Shown here: positions 16,150 to 24,093 of the stretch, in pieces
Numbering within the stretch: the stretch's first letter is position 1
Layout: every line of letters starts with the position of its first letter
From: Nitrosomonadales bacterium
GTDB taxonomy: Bacteria; Pseudomonadota; Gammaproteobacteria; Burkholderiales; Gallionellaceae
Direction of reading: 5' to 3'
Length of the DNA stretch: 64,000 nt
Assembly: GCA_016716325.1 (NCBI GenBank)
Contig: JADJWO010000001.1
Coordinates: forward strand, 248,001 to 312,000
The notes under the pieces: generated by a model
The model's input: the letters and a program-made list of their open reading frames with translations, nothing else
Database searches by the model: none
What the model was told of the DNA's origin: nothing
Program-made: the position numbers and the translations under genes

Positions 16150-16802
16150 ATATTTTCACGACCTCCGCCTCTCCGGTGGTGAGCGCCACATTGTTGCTGC
16201 TGATGCTTTTTTCCATCCTGACCTGGTCGATCATCGCGATCAAGTTGTGGCAGTACTGGCGCGACAACCGTGACAACCGCATGTTCGCCGCGACCTTCTG
16301 GGCGGCGGGAGAATGGCGGCAGGCGGCGCGCATCAGTGAGGAGTTGCCGGGCAAGCAGGCTTATCTGGCGCGGGCGGGATTCGCCGAATTGCGCGAATCG
16401 CAGCAGCACAGCGGTGAATTGCGCCATCTGGGGTCGCCGCAGGACGGCCTGGAGCGCAGCCTGCGCCAGTCCGTGCAGAACCTGCAGCGGCAACTGGAGG
16501 GCGGCATGGCGACGCTGGCGAGCGTGGGTTCCACCGCGCCGTTCGTCGGTCTGTTCGGAACGGTGTGGGGCATCATGCATGCGTTGCAGGGCATCAGCCA
16601 GACCGGGTCGGCCAGCCTGGATGTGGTGGCCGGTCCCATCGGCGAGGCGCTGGTCGCCACCGCCATCGGCATCGCCACCGCGCTGCCCGCGGTGCTGGCG
16701 TACAACTTCTTCCTGCGCCGGATGCGCCTGTCGGTGGCCGAACTGGAGAATTTCGCGCATGACTTCATGCGCCTGGCAGCCAAACACGATTACAGGATCT
16801 GA
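16146..16802 (+). CDS. exbB: ExbB/TolQ-family proton channel protein
   Basis: A 218-residue protein with three membrane segments: near the N-terminus (ATLLLLMLFSILTWSIIAIKLW) and two C-terminal ones (STAPFVGLFGTVWGIMHAL and EALVATAIGIATALPAVLAYNFF). GLFGTVWGIMHAL is the MotA/TolQ/ExbB signature. With ExbD it converts proton-motive force into TonB motion. It is coupled to tonB by an ATGA overlap and followed by exbD after two bases. Confidence 0.94.
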   Translation: MNIFTTSASPVVSATLLLLMLFSILTWSIIAIKLWQYWRDNRDNRMFAATFWAAGEWRQAARISEELPGKQAYLARAGFAELRESQQHSGELRHLGSPQDGLERSLRQSVQNLQRQLEGGMATLASVGSTAPFVGLFGTVWGIMHALQGISQTGSASLDVVAGPIGEALVATAIGIATALPAVLAYNFFLRRMRLSVAELENFAHDFMRLAAKHDYRI

Positions 16803-16804
16803 CC

Positions 16805-17215
16805 ATGGCCTTCCGGAACAATTCGGACCAGGAAATGATGAGCGAGATCAACGTCACGCCGCTGGTGGACGTGATGCTGGTGCTGCTGGTGGTGTTCATC
16901 GTCACCGCGCCGCTGCTGTCGCAATCGCTGATGGTCAAGTTGCCGAAGACGGTGGCCGTGGCGGGGCGCATGGATACCCGGATGCAGACCCTTTCCATCG
17001 ACGCGCAGGGGCGCATCAGCCTGGACGATGGCGCGCTGAGCGACGAGGCGCTGGCACAGCGGCTGGCCGATGCCGCCGCCGCGCGCAACGGTTACGAGTT
17101 GCACATCCATGCGGACGAGGCGGTTCCCTACGGGCGTGTCGCGCAGATCATGGCGATCGCGCAGCATGCCGGCGTGGACAAGCTGTCGTTCATGACCATC
17201 GCCGGGGCGCACTGA
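16805..17215 (+). CDS. exbD: ExbD/TolR-family protein
   Basis: A 136-residue protein with one membrane segment (EINVTPLVDVMLVLLVVFIVTAPLL). It carries the conserved membrane aspartate of the family (VDVMLVLLV) and a periplasmic domain ending in ADEAVPYGRVAQIMAIAQHAGVDKLSFMT. It completes the TonB-ExbB-ExbD complex. Confidence 0.94.
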   Translation: MAFRNNSDQEMMSEINVTPLVDVMLVLLVVFIVTAPLLSQSLMVKLPKTVAVAGRMDTRMQTLSIDAQGRISLDDGALSDEALAQRLADAAAARNGYELHIHADEAVPYGRVAQIMAIAQHAGVDKLSFMTIAGAH

Positions 17216-17251
17216 TGGGAACGTCAGTCGCCCGCCGCGCCATGTGAGACG

Positions 17252-17935
17252 GTGGACTACTACGCCAGCATCCTCGGTTCGGATTGGCTGCAACTGGGCA
17301 ATCTCGCGTTCGCCCTCGTGCTGGCGCGTGCGGCATGGACCGCGCCGTGGCGCGAACTGTGGCGCAACAACGGGCGGTTCAATGCGCTGATCGGTCTGGC
17401 GATATGGCTGGGCATCCTGTGGCTGCTCCCGGTGGGCGTGCATGCGGGGCTGAAGTTGCATCCGCTCGGCGCGGCCCTGTGCTTTCTGTTGTTCGGCTGG
17501 CAGATCGCCACGCTGATGCTTTCCTCACTGTTGCTGGCTTCGCTGTTGCATGGCGGGTTTGGCCTGGTGACGCTGGGCAGTCTCGGCCTGGTGATGATCG
17601 CCATGCCGATCGCGATGAGCGGGGGACTGCTGTACCTGTTCGACCGCTATGGAAAGAAGAACTATTTCGCGTTCGTGCTGTGGAACGGTTATCTCGGCGG
17701 CATCCTGACGATGCTGTCGGTCGGCCTGCTCAACGGCTTCCTGGTCGTCGCGTTCGGCGCGTACAGCTGGTTCACCATCCAGAACGTCTACCTGGCCTAC
17801 CTGCCGATCATCAGTTCGACCGAATCCCTGATGACGGGCGCGATCATCTCCGGGTTCGCGGCGTTCCAGCCCGATGCGGTCGCACATTTCGACCAGGACG
17901 AATACTTCGTCAAGAAGCCGCCGGAGGACGAATAG
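17252..17935 (+). CDS. multi-pass membrane protein resembling CbiM/ECF-type permeases
   Basis: A 227-residue protein with six or seven hydrophobic segments and a GTG start (MDYYASILGS). The arrangement (an APWRELWRNNGRFNALIG loop, then GVHAGLKLHPLGAALCFLLFGWQIA, then MSGGLLYLFDRYGKKNYFAFVLWNGYLGG) resembles the substrate-binding/permease component of energy-coupling-factor transporters for cobalt, nickel or cobalamin precursors. No ECF ATPase gene is adjacent. Its place in the tonB-exbB-exbD operon suggests a metal or corrinoid uptake route. The family call is moderate and the substrate is inferred. Confidence 0.65.
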   Translation: MDYYASILGSDWLQLGNLAFALVLARAAWTAPWRELWRNNGRFNALIGLAIWLGILWLLPVGVHAGLKLHPLGAALCFLLFGWQIATLMLSSLLLASLLHGGFGLVTLGSLGLVMIAMPIAMSGGLLYLFDRYGKKNYFAFVLWNGYLGGILTMLSVGLLNGFLVVAFGAYSWFTIQNVYLAYLPIISSTESLMTGAIISGFAAFQPDAVAHFDQDEYFVKKPPEDE

Positions 17936-18000
17936 AGTCTTCCGTGATTCGTGATGCTGCGATATGAAATAAGCAAACCCTCTCCCGGCCTTTCAGCCAC

Positions 18001-18160
18001 TCTCTCCCACTTGCGGGCGAGGGTGGCTCGGCAACTTTCCCTCTCTCCCGCTTGCGGGCGAGGGTGTCCCGGCAACTCTCCCTCTCCCGCTTGCGTGCGA
18101 GGGTATTCCAGCAACCTCCCCCTCTCCCGCTGGCGGGAGAGGGGCAGGGGAGAGGGTGAA
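18001..18160. repeat. four degenerate tandem CTCTCCCGC-type repeats in the permease-helicase gap
   Basis: Four units of roughly 40-45 bp, each containing CTCTCCC-N-CTTGCGNGCGAGGG and ending in a GGCAAC-like tail, lie between the permease gene and the helicase terminator. The rest of the 17936-18242 gap holds only the hairpin at 18196. Confidence 0.75.
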
Positions 18161-18195
18161 TGTCACGATTCAGGGAAACACCAATATATAAAAGG

Positions 18196-18222
18196 AAAAA
18201 GCACGCCGGAGCGTGCTTTTTT
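18196..18222 (-). terminator. intrinsic terminator of the DEAD-box helicase gene
   Basis: A GCACGC / GCGTGC stem with loop CGGA is flanked by A5 on one side and T6 on the other, so it can act on both strands. It lies 20 bp past the helicase stop codon. Confidence 0.8.
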
Positions 18223-18242
18223 GTTGTGCGGCGTGTGACGGT

Positions 18243-19778
18243 CTAGCGTTTGTTGCCGCTGTTGTGGCCGCGTCCCAGCGAGTAGCTCGGGCGATCGCTG
18301 TTACGGCGCGGAGCATTGTTGCCAAAGCTGCGTTCCTGGCTGCGCGGTTGCGATTGCCCGGCAAAACCAGAGCGTTCCTGACGCTGTCCGCCGACCCCTT
18401 GCGTGTTGCCGGCCGGTTGGCCGTGCCACTGGCCGTGGCCTTCCTTGCGGCCGAAGTGGCTGTGACGGCTGTCCGGCGCACTGTGGTGGAAACCTGCGCC
18501 GCCATTGTTGCCATTGCCGGCGAAGGCAGAACTGCGGTTGCCGCCGAAACCGGGTTTGTTGCCGAAGCCCGGCTTGCCGCCGAAGCCGCCACGCGGGCCG
18601 TTGCCGCGCGGACGGTCGGATGACGGGCCGGTGCGCAGTTTGTATTTCGGTTCCAGCCCTTCGATGGTGTGCATCTTGACGGCTTGTTCCGTGTAGCGCT
18701 CGATACGTTTGAGCATTTGCGCATCGCGGTTGGAGACGAACGAGATGGCGATGCCGGAAGCGCCGCCGCGACCGGTACGGCCGATGCGGTGCACGTAGTC
18801 TTCGGCGAACTTGGGCAGGTCGAAGTTGATGACGTGCGAGATGCCGCGCACGTCGAGGCCGCGCGCTGCCACGTCGGTCGCCACCAGGATGCGCACGTTG
18901 CCGTTGCGCATGTTGAGCAGGGTGCGGTTGCGTTCACGCTGGTTCATGTCGCCATGCAATGCTGCGACCGAATGGCCTTGCGCGGACAACTGGTCGGCGA
19001 GGCTGTCTGCATCGCGCTTGGTGGCGGTGAACACCAGAGCCTGGTTCACTTCGGTGTCGGTCAGCAGATGGCTGAGCATCTTGTTCTTGTGCGCCACGTC
19101 GTCGGCGAACATCATGCGCTGTTCGATGTTCTCGTGTTTGTCCTTGGCGGCCGAAACGGTGATGCGCTTCGGCGTCTTGAGCAGGCGCGAGGCCAGGTTG
19201 CCGACCACGCCTTCCAGCGTTGCGGAGAACAGCAGGGTCTGGCGTGTCTTGGGCGTGGCTTCCGCGATGCGCTCCACGTCGTCGATGAAGCCCATGTCCA
19301 GCATGCGATCCGCTTCGTCGAGAACCAGTACTTCCAGACGCGAGAAGTCGATGCGGCCGCGCTCCAGATGGTCGATCAGGCGGCCCGGCGTGGCGACCAG
19401 GATGTCCACATGACCGGACAGCAAACGGTTCTGCACCGGGTAGGGCATGCCGCCGAGGATGCTGATGATCTTGAAGCGCATGTTCTTGCCGTATTTGGTG
19501 GCGGCGTCGCAGACCTGCTGCGCCAGTTCGCGGGTCGGGGTCAGCACCAGCACACGCGGGCCCTTGCCGGGCAGCGCGGATGGCGTCGCCAGGCGGTTCA
19601 GCGCGGGCAGGATGAAAGCGGCGGTCTTGCCGCTGCCGGTCTGCGCCGAGGCCATCAGGTCGTTGCCGGCGATGATCTCGGGGATCGCCTGCGACTGGAT
19701 CGGCGTGGGCTCGGTATAGCCGGTGTCGGCGATGGCCTTGAGGATCGCGGAATTTAATTGAAGTTGCTCGAATGACAT
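18243..19778 (-). CDS. rhlE: DEAD-box RNA helicase, RhlE-like
   Basis: A 511-residue helicase. Motifs in order: Q motif (GYTEPTPIQSQAIP), Walker A (AQTGSGKT), PTRELAQQ, TPGRLIDH, DEAD (VLDEADRMLDMGF), SAT (LLFSATL), VATDVAARGLDV and HRIGRTGRGG. The C-terminal 120 residues are a low-complexity Gly/Asn/Arg/Ser tail (FGGKPGFGNKPGFGGN and the like), as in RhlE proteins that act in ribosome assembly and cold adaptation. The ATG at 19778 has AGGA upstream. The 5' leader may be about 300 nt long (see the promoter at 20084). Confidence 0.94.
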   Translation of the reverse strand: MSFEQLQLNSAILKAIADTGYTEPTPIQSQAIPEIIAGNDLMASAQTGSGKTAAFILPALNRLATPSALPGKGPRVLVLTPTRELAQQVCDAATKYGKNMRFKIISILGGMPYPVQNRLLSGHVDILVATPGRLIDHLERGRIDFSRLEVLVLDEADRMLDMGFIDDVERIAEATPKTRQTLLFSATLEGVVGNLASRLLKTPKRITVSAAKDKHENIEQRMMFADDVAHKNKMLSHLLTDTEVNQALVFTATKRDADSLADQLSAQGHSVAALHGDMNQRERNRTLLNMRNGNVRILVATDVAARGLDVRGISHVINFDLPKFAEDYVHRIGRTGRGGASGIAISFVSNRDAQMLKRIERYTEQAVKMHTIEGLEPKYKLRTGPSSDRPRGNGPRGGFGGKPGFGNKPGFGGNRSSAFAGNGNNGGAGFHHSAPDSRHSHFGRKEGHGQWHGQPAGNTQGVGGQRQERSGFAGQSQPRSQERSFGNNAPRRNSDRPSYSLGRGHNSGNKR

Positions 19779-20083
19779 TTTGTTCCTTTGTATTTGAATC
19801 AAGCGGAATCCGTCCAGTCACGCGGATACAGGCCGACTCCGGGCTAAACAAAGCCCGGGCCGGATCGAATCCAACGTGGCGAACTGATCGGGTTCCACAG
19901 TATGAGCGCAGGTGGTGAAGCAACCCGTTGAACGGGGAAAGATTAACCGGCGCATAAAACATCGTTGCTAACCGGAAAACCCTCAGATGATGCAGAGTTT
20001 TTAGACAGGCGCGATTTGAATACGCGCGAGAGATAGGTCAGATAACGATGAACCAATGCCGCCTTGGTAGCGGCAAGGCGCGC

Positions 20084-20112
20084 ATTATACGGATGGAAGG
20101 AATAATTGCCAG
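20084..20112 (-). promoter_or_regulatory. candidate sigma-70 promoter for the helicase gene
   Basis: On the minus strand, TATAAT (20089 to 20084) lies 17 bp from CTGGCA (20112 to 20107). Transcription from here would give a leader of roughly 300 nt before the helicase ATG. The -35 is a 4/6 match. Confidence 0.45.
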
Positions 20113-20135
20113 CGATATTTTTGCAGGTGCCGGCA

Positions 20136-20160
20136 CTTGAAATTTTGCGGGCAGCCCCAA
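20136..20160 (+). promoter_or_regulatory. sigma-32-like heat-shock promoter of htpG
   Basis: CTTGAA (20136-20141), a 13-base spacer and CCCCAA (20155-20160) match the heat-shock consensus CTTGAA-N13-17-CCCCAT closely. They lie 50 bp upstream of htpG, a known heat-shock gene. A GGAG site follows about 7 bases before the ATG. Confidence 0.8.
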
Positions 20161-20209
20161 GCTAACCGCGCATCCCATTAACAAATCGCAACCACGATAC
20201 GGAGCAAAC

Positions 20210-22105
20210 ATGACTGAAACAATCAACCGCGAGACCATGGGCTTCCAGGCCGAAGTAAAGCAGCTATTGCAGCTGATGATCCATTCGCTGTATTCGAATC
20301 GCGAGATATTCCTGCGCGAACTGATCTCCAACGCGTCCGACGCCTGCGACAAGCTGCGTTTCGAGGGGCTGCACAACGACGCGCTGTTCGAGAGTGACTC
20401 GGAATTGAATATCCGCGTGAGCTACGACAAGGACGCGCGTACGCTGACCGTCAGCGACAACGGCATCGGCATGAGCCGCGACGAAGTCATCAACAACCTC
20501 GGCACCATCGCCAAATCCGGCACGCGCGAGTTCTTCTCGCAGTTGTCCGGCGACCAGCAGAAGGACGCGCACCTGATCGGCCAGTTCGGCGTGGGTTTCT
20601 ATTCCTCGTTCATCGTCGCGGACAAGGTCACCGTGCTGACCCGCCGCGCCGGCGAGAACAGCGACCAGGGCGTGCGCTGGGAATCGGACGGCGGCGGCGA
20701 GTTCTCCATCGAGATGGTGGACAAGGCCGCGCGCGGCACCGAGATCACGCTGCACCTGCGCGACGGAGAGGACGACCTGCTGGCCGGATTCAAGCTGCGC
20801 GAGATCGTGCGCAAGTATTCCAACCACATCGTCCAGCCCATCGTGATGAAGAAGGAGGAATGGAAGGATGGCGCGCAACAGGTCACCGACGAGGACGAAA
20901 CGGTGAACCAGGCTTCCGCGCTGTGGGCGCGCAGCAAGACCGAGATCGCCGAGGAACAGTACAAGGAGTTCTACAAGCACGTCGGCCACGATTTCGACGA
21001 CCCGCTGGCATGGAGCCACGCGCGCGTCGAAGGACGGCAGGAATACACCCAGTTGCTGTACATCCCGGCGCATGCGCCGTTCGACCTGTGGGACCGCAAT
21101 GCGCGCCACGGCATCAAGCTGTATGTACGCCGCGTGTTCATCATGGACGACGCCGAGCAACTGATGCCGCTGTACCTGCGCTTCGTGCGCGGGGTGGTCG
21201 ATTCCGCCGACCTGCCGCTGAACGTGTCGCGCGAGATATTGCAGGAATCGAAGGACATCGAGGCGATCCGCAAGGGCTGCGCCAACAAGGTGCTGGGGCT
21301 GCTGGAGGACATGGCTGCCAACGACAAGGAAAAATACGCGCAGTTCTGGGAAGCCTTCGGCAAGGTGCTCAAGGAGGGCGTCGGCGAGGATTTCGCCAAC
21401 AAGGACAAGATCGCCGGCCTGCTGCGCTTCGCCTCGACGCAGTCCGACACGCCGGACGAGACCGTGTCGCTGGCCGACTATATCGCGCGCATGAAGGAAG
21501 GACAGGAGAAGATCTATTACGTCACCGCCGATACCTTCAACGCGGCGAAGAACAGCCCGCATCTGGAAGTGTTCCGCAAGAAGGGCATCGAGGTGCTGCT
21601 GCTGTCCGACCGCGTGGACGAGTGGGCACTGGGCTACCTGACCGAATTCGACGGCAAGCAACTGGCGTCGGTCGCGCGGGGAGATCTCGACCTGGGCAAG
21701 CTGGAGGACGAAGCCGAGAAACAGGCGCAGGAAAAAGAGGCGGACGACTTCAAGGAACTGACCGACAAGATCAAGACCAGCCTTGCTGATCGTGTCAAGG
21801 AAGTGCGCGTCACGCATCGCCTGACCGATTCCCCGGCCTGTCTGGTGGCCGGCGAGCACGACCTGAGCGGCAACCTTGCGCGCCTGCTCAAGGCGGCCGG
21901 ACAGAATGCACCCGTGTCGCAACCCATCCTCGAGATCAACCCGCAGCACCCGGTGGTGCAGCGCCTGAGATCCGAAGAGGGCAGGTTCGACGACTGGGCC
22001 GCCGTGCTGTTCGACCAGGCATTGCTGGCCGAAGGCGGGCAACTCGACGACCCGGCCACCTTCGTCAAGCGCGTCAACCAGTTGATGCTGGAGATGCAGG
22101 GCTGA
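20210..22105 (+). CDS. htpG: HSP90-family chaperone HtpG
   Basis: A 631-residue cytosolic HSP90. The GHKL ATP-binding motifs are clear: [49 protein letters not shown] and [10 protein letters not shown]. The middle domain has the catalytic loop [13 protein letters not shown], and a C-terminal dimerisation domain ends the protein. Length matches the family (about 620-640). It is a single gene behind a sigma-32-like promoter, divergent from the helicase. Confidence 0.97.
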   Translation: MTETINRETMGFQAEVKQLLQLMIHSLYSNREIFLRELISNASDACDKLRFEGLHNDALFESDSELNIRVSYDKDARTLTVSDNGIGMSRDEVINNLGTIAKSGTREFFSQLSGDQQKDAHLIGQFGVGFYSSFIVADKVTVLTRRAGENSDQGVRWESDGGGEFSIEMVDKAARGTEITLHLRDGEDDLLAGFKLREIVRKYSNHIVQPIVMKKEEWKDGAQQVTDEDETVNQASALWARSKTEIAEEQYKEFYKHVGHDFDDPLAWSHARVEGRQEYTQLLYIPAHAPFDLWDRNARHGIKLYVRRVFIMDDAEQLMPLYLRFVRGVVDSADLPLNVSREILQESKDIEAIRKGCANKVLGLLEDMAANDKEKYAQFWEAFGKVLKEGVGEDFANKDKIAGLLRFASTQSDTPDETVSLADYIARMKEGQEKIYYVTADTFNAAKNSPHLEVFRKKGIEVLLLSDRVDEWALGYLTEFDGKQLASVARGDLDLGKLEDEAEKQAQEKEADDFKELTDKIKTSLADRVKEVRVTHRLTDSPACLVAGEHDLSGNLARLLKAAGQNAPVSQPILEINPQHPVVQRLRSEEGRFDDWAAVLFDQALLAEGGQLDDPATFVKRVNQLMLEMQG

Positions 22106-22145
22106 CCCGCCGGACGACCATTCCTAAGGATGCGCTGATCAAGTC

Positions 22146-22212
22146 GTCATTCCCGCGAAAGCGGGAATCCAGCTTGTTGATTTAACTGGGTTCCCGCTTT
22201 CGCGGGAACGAC
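22146..22212. repeat. inverted-repeat element with ATTCCC-N8-GGGAAT arm
   Basis: Arms 22146-22172 and 22186-22212 are inverted copies of 27 bp with two mismatches. The left arm has ATTCCC-N8-GGGAAT; the right has GTTCCC-N8-GGGAAC. It is related to 92-175 and could also end htpG transcription. Confidence 0.75.
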
Positions 22213-22274
22213 AAAACCATACTTGTTCAGCGCATCCCTAAACCAAAACCGGTAACTGCGCACCCGCGCAACAG

Positions 22275-22314
22275 ATAGGCCGAAATGCATATGCATTTCG
22301 GCCTATGTTTTTTT
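22275..22314 (+). terminator. perfect 32-bp palindrome followed by a T run
   Basis: Bases 22275-22306 are a perfect palindrome (arms ATAGGCCGAAATGCAT), followed by G and seven Ts. It has the form of a strong intrinsic terminator at the left border of the accessory island. It belongs to a palindrome family with members at 297-320 and 63520-63559. Confidence 0.7.
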
Positions 22315-22353
22315 GGCAAGCTATCTCTTACCCTTACGAGCAATGAGGATGGT

Positions 22354-22476
22354 ATGGCTGGAAAGAAAGCGACTCCGGTATCTTTTGTGTTGCGGGTTGG
22401 CTTGCGCCCGCGCGGCAGGCGCGAGGCCGAACCATCAAACGTTGTGCTGCCGGGACAGATGGGATTGGATTTATAA
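22354..22476 (+). other. short open frame carrying a degenerate KKSTPVPF motif
   Basis: Forty codons starting MAGKKATPVSF. The first ten codons are a degenerate copy of the motif that reads KKSTPVPF elsewhere in the island. The rest has no recognisable fold. Probably not a functional gene; recorded because the start codon sits at the same distance from the motif as in the other copies. Confidence 0.35.
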
Positions 22477-22525
22477 GGGGAAATGTGATGAACGAAGAAA
22501 AGAAATCGACTCCGGTACCTTTTAC
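22424..22525 (+). repeat. 102-bp direct repeat, copy 1
   Basis: Identical base for base to 26074-26175 (offset 3650). It carries a ribosome-binding site (AAGGGG), an ATG and the codons MNEEKKSTPVPFT, so it is a translation-start module attached to two different RTX remnants. Confidence 0.97.
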
Positions 22526-22784
22526 CTTTCTGCTGGGTGGCTCGGGCAACGACGACATTTCCGCTGCGGGCGGCGGCAACACCCTCGATGCGGGCGACGG
22601 TACTAATATCCTGGAGGCGTCAGGCGGCAACAACGCCCTGTTCGCCGGAACCGGCAACGACGATCTTGCCGCATGGGGCGACGGCAACGACGTGCTCGCG
22701 GGCGGCATCGGAGACGACAAGCTCTTTGGCCGAATGCGATGGGGCAATGCGGCGAACGATGCGGAAGGGAGGATGCAGGCATGA
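22488..22784 (+). CDS. RTX calcium-binding repeat mini-protein (C-terminal remnant of an RTX gene)
   Basis: A 98-residue frame: leader MNEEKKSTPVPFTFLL, then about seven RTX-like nonapeptides (GGSGNDDIS, AGDGTNILE, AGTGNDDLA, AWGDGNDVL, AGGIGDDKL), then FGRMRWGNAANDAEGRMQA. Classic RTX repeats (GGxGxDxUx) bind calcium after type I secretion. The length is far below that of known RTX toxins, so this is probably the tail of a larger gene joined to the KKSTPVPF leader. The ending is homologous to the second cassette (RMRW..IAANDE). The stop overlaps the next gene (ATGA). A GTG at 22485 is also possible. Confidence 0.6.
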   Translation: MNEEKKSTPVPFTFLLGGSGNDDISAAGGGNTLDAGDGTNILEASGGNNALFAGTGNDDLAAWGDGNDVLAGGIGDDKLFGRMRWGNAANDAEGRMQA

Positions 22785-23473
22785 GGCTCTACATCACTGC
22801 ACCATCCGTATTTGTCCTGATTGTTATTTACCTGCCCGTTGTTCTGTGGTTGTTGCTTCGGATATATCGAAGTCCGCGATGGAGGGGTGCAGGACAGGCG
22901 GGGCTGATGATGTTCACCCTGCTGCTGGCTTATGCCATCCCGCTGGGCGATGTGACTTTCAACTCAATAGCGATGGCTAAGGTTTGTCCCAGTGCGGGGT
23001 TGCATATTTACAGGACGGTGGAGGTGGAGGGGTTTATTGGTACTACTTCTTTGCGTGATACCCAATACCAATTTAATGAAGAGCCTGTATTGCGGACTAA
23101 TGGAACTTACTACTTTCTGCGCGCAGAAAAAAATTCCGATGGCAGCATTAGTACGCAAAAACTGGAGCAGCCAACTGCTGAATATGAAGTTTTTGCTGGT
23201 GGTGGTGGTTATAGCGAATTAAGAGGCTTAAAACCGGATGGACATTACGACCAAGAAACGCATACGAAAAAATCCCGTTGGTTGATCCGTAACAGAATCA
23301 CAGGAGAAGTGATGGCTGAATGGTTGTTTTTTAGTGCTATGGCAGGTTGGTTGGATAGGGTGCTTGTTTATCGCTGGTTCGGAACTGGAGGGGGGGCACT
23401 AAGTTGCACCCGGAATTCGGATTTTTCTGGCTGGCCAGAAGAAATTCTACTGCCGAAGCATTCCACAAATTGA
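22781..23473 (+). CDS. hypothetical membrane protein, immunity-like position
   Basis: A 230-residue protein with two N-terminal membrane segments (SVFVLIVIYLPVVLWLLLRIY and AGLMMFTLLLAYAIPLGDVTF), a soluble domain (LHIYRTVEVEGFIGTT, TYYFLRAEKNSDGSI) and a C-terminal stretch WLIRNRITGEVMAEWLFFSAMAGWLDR. It starts inside the RTX frame's stop (ATGA), the tight coupling usual for toxin-immunity pairs. Base composition is more A+T-rich than the flanking core genes. No family recognised; the immunity role is inferred from context only. Confidence 0.6.
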   Translation: MRLYITAPSVFVLIVIYLPVVLWLLLRIYRSPRWRGAGQAGLMMFTLLLAYAIPLGDVTFNSIAMAKVCPSAGLHIYRTVEVEGFIGTTSLRDTQYQFNEEPVLRTNGTYYFLRAEKNSDGSISTQKLEQPTAEYEVFAGGGGYSELRGLKPDGHYDQETHTKKSRWLIRNRITGEVMAEWLFFSAMAGWLDRVLVYRWFGTGGGALSCTRNSDFSGWPEEILLPKHSTN

Positions 23474-23491
23474 TTTTAAGGGGATACAAAA

Positions 23492-23707
23492 ATGAACACT
23501 CTGGAGACCTACTACACCTACGCAAAATTGTCGCAAGCCGCCTACATTGACTTGAGCAATGTGGCAAACCCAACTAACAAACAGGCCATAGTTAACGCCG
23601 CATATTCAGACGCGCAACAGCGAGTTCCAAGATACCTCGCCGAAAACATCTTCGGTGTAGGTGCAACAAACACCAACCCAGCAACAACTAAAGGGGTCAC
23701 CCATTAG
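23492..23707 (+). pseudogene. N-terminal stub of an RTX/lipase-type gene
   Basis: A 71-codon frame starting MNTLETYYTYAKLSQAAYIDLS, which looks like the conserved beginning of large RTX/calcium-binding exoproteins. It is cut short by TKGVTH and a stop, and the DNA at that point reads AAAGGGGTCAC, another RAYT-associated-type motif. A further piece (MAATAASIFNPQFPIN) can be read just downstream in another frame. Only the first part of the original gene survives. Confidence 0.5.
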
Positions 23708-24093
23708 CCGACCTGCGTCAAGCGAGTAAACGATTCCATGGCAGCAACCGCCGCCAGTATTTTCAATCCTCAATTCCCGATCAACTAACAAATCGCGCCC
23801 GTTTCTTCAATTCATGGCTACGAACGAATCGCGCCAGTCACCCATCAGGATCAAACGATCAGCGGTGTTCTGCTTTCGCCCTGGCGGCTTTTGCCGCCCC
23901 AGAAGAACGTTGGTGCCGCTTCGCGTCCAATGGTTATCACAGCTTTCGTGGCTACCGACTTGCGGTGCCAACCCCTCGCTGGCTCGCGTTGCAGGCGATC
24001 CGTTTACTGCCCGGGTGACGGCGAACGGCATCCCATTCAGCTTCATGGCTAACCTGCCAACCCCTTTGCCGGGCTTGCCGTCGCCGTCGTAAC
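23708..24093. other. 386-bp stretch without a recognised gene
   Basis: No supported coding frame, RNA or clear terminal repeat. The first 90 bases may be decayed RTX sequence; the rest lies between it and the IS110 remnant and may include that element's non-coding end. Confidence 0.5.

Noticed and set aside
17214..17246. Ten-codon frame MGTSVARRAM between exbD and the permease gene
   Set aside because: Overlaps the exbD stop but is too short to support; it may only help couple translation.
18001..18160. Possible CRISPR array
   Set aside because: Units are short, degenerate and adjacent, and the interposed sequence is itself repeated; it is the CTCTCCC family.
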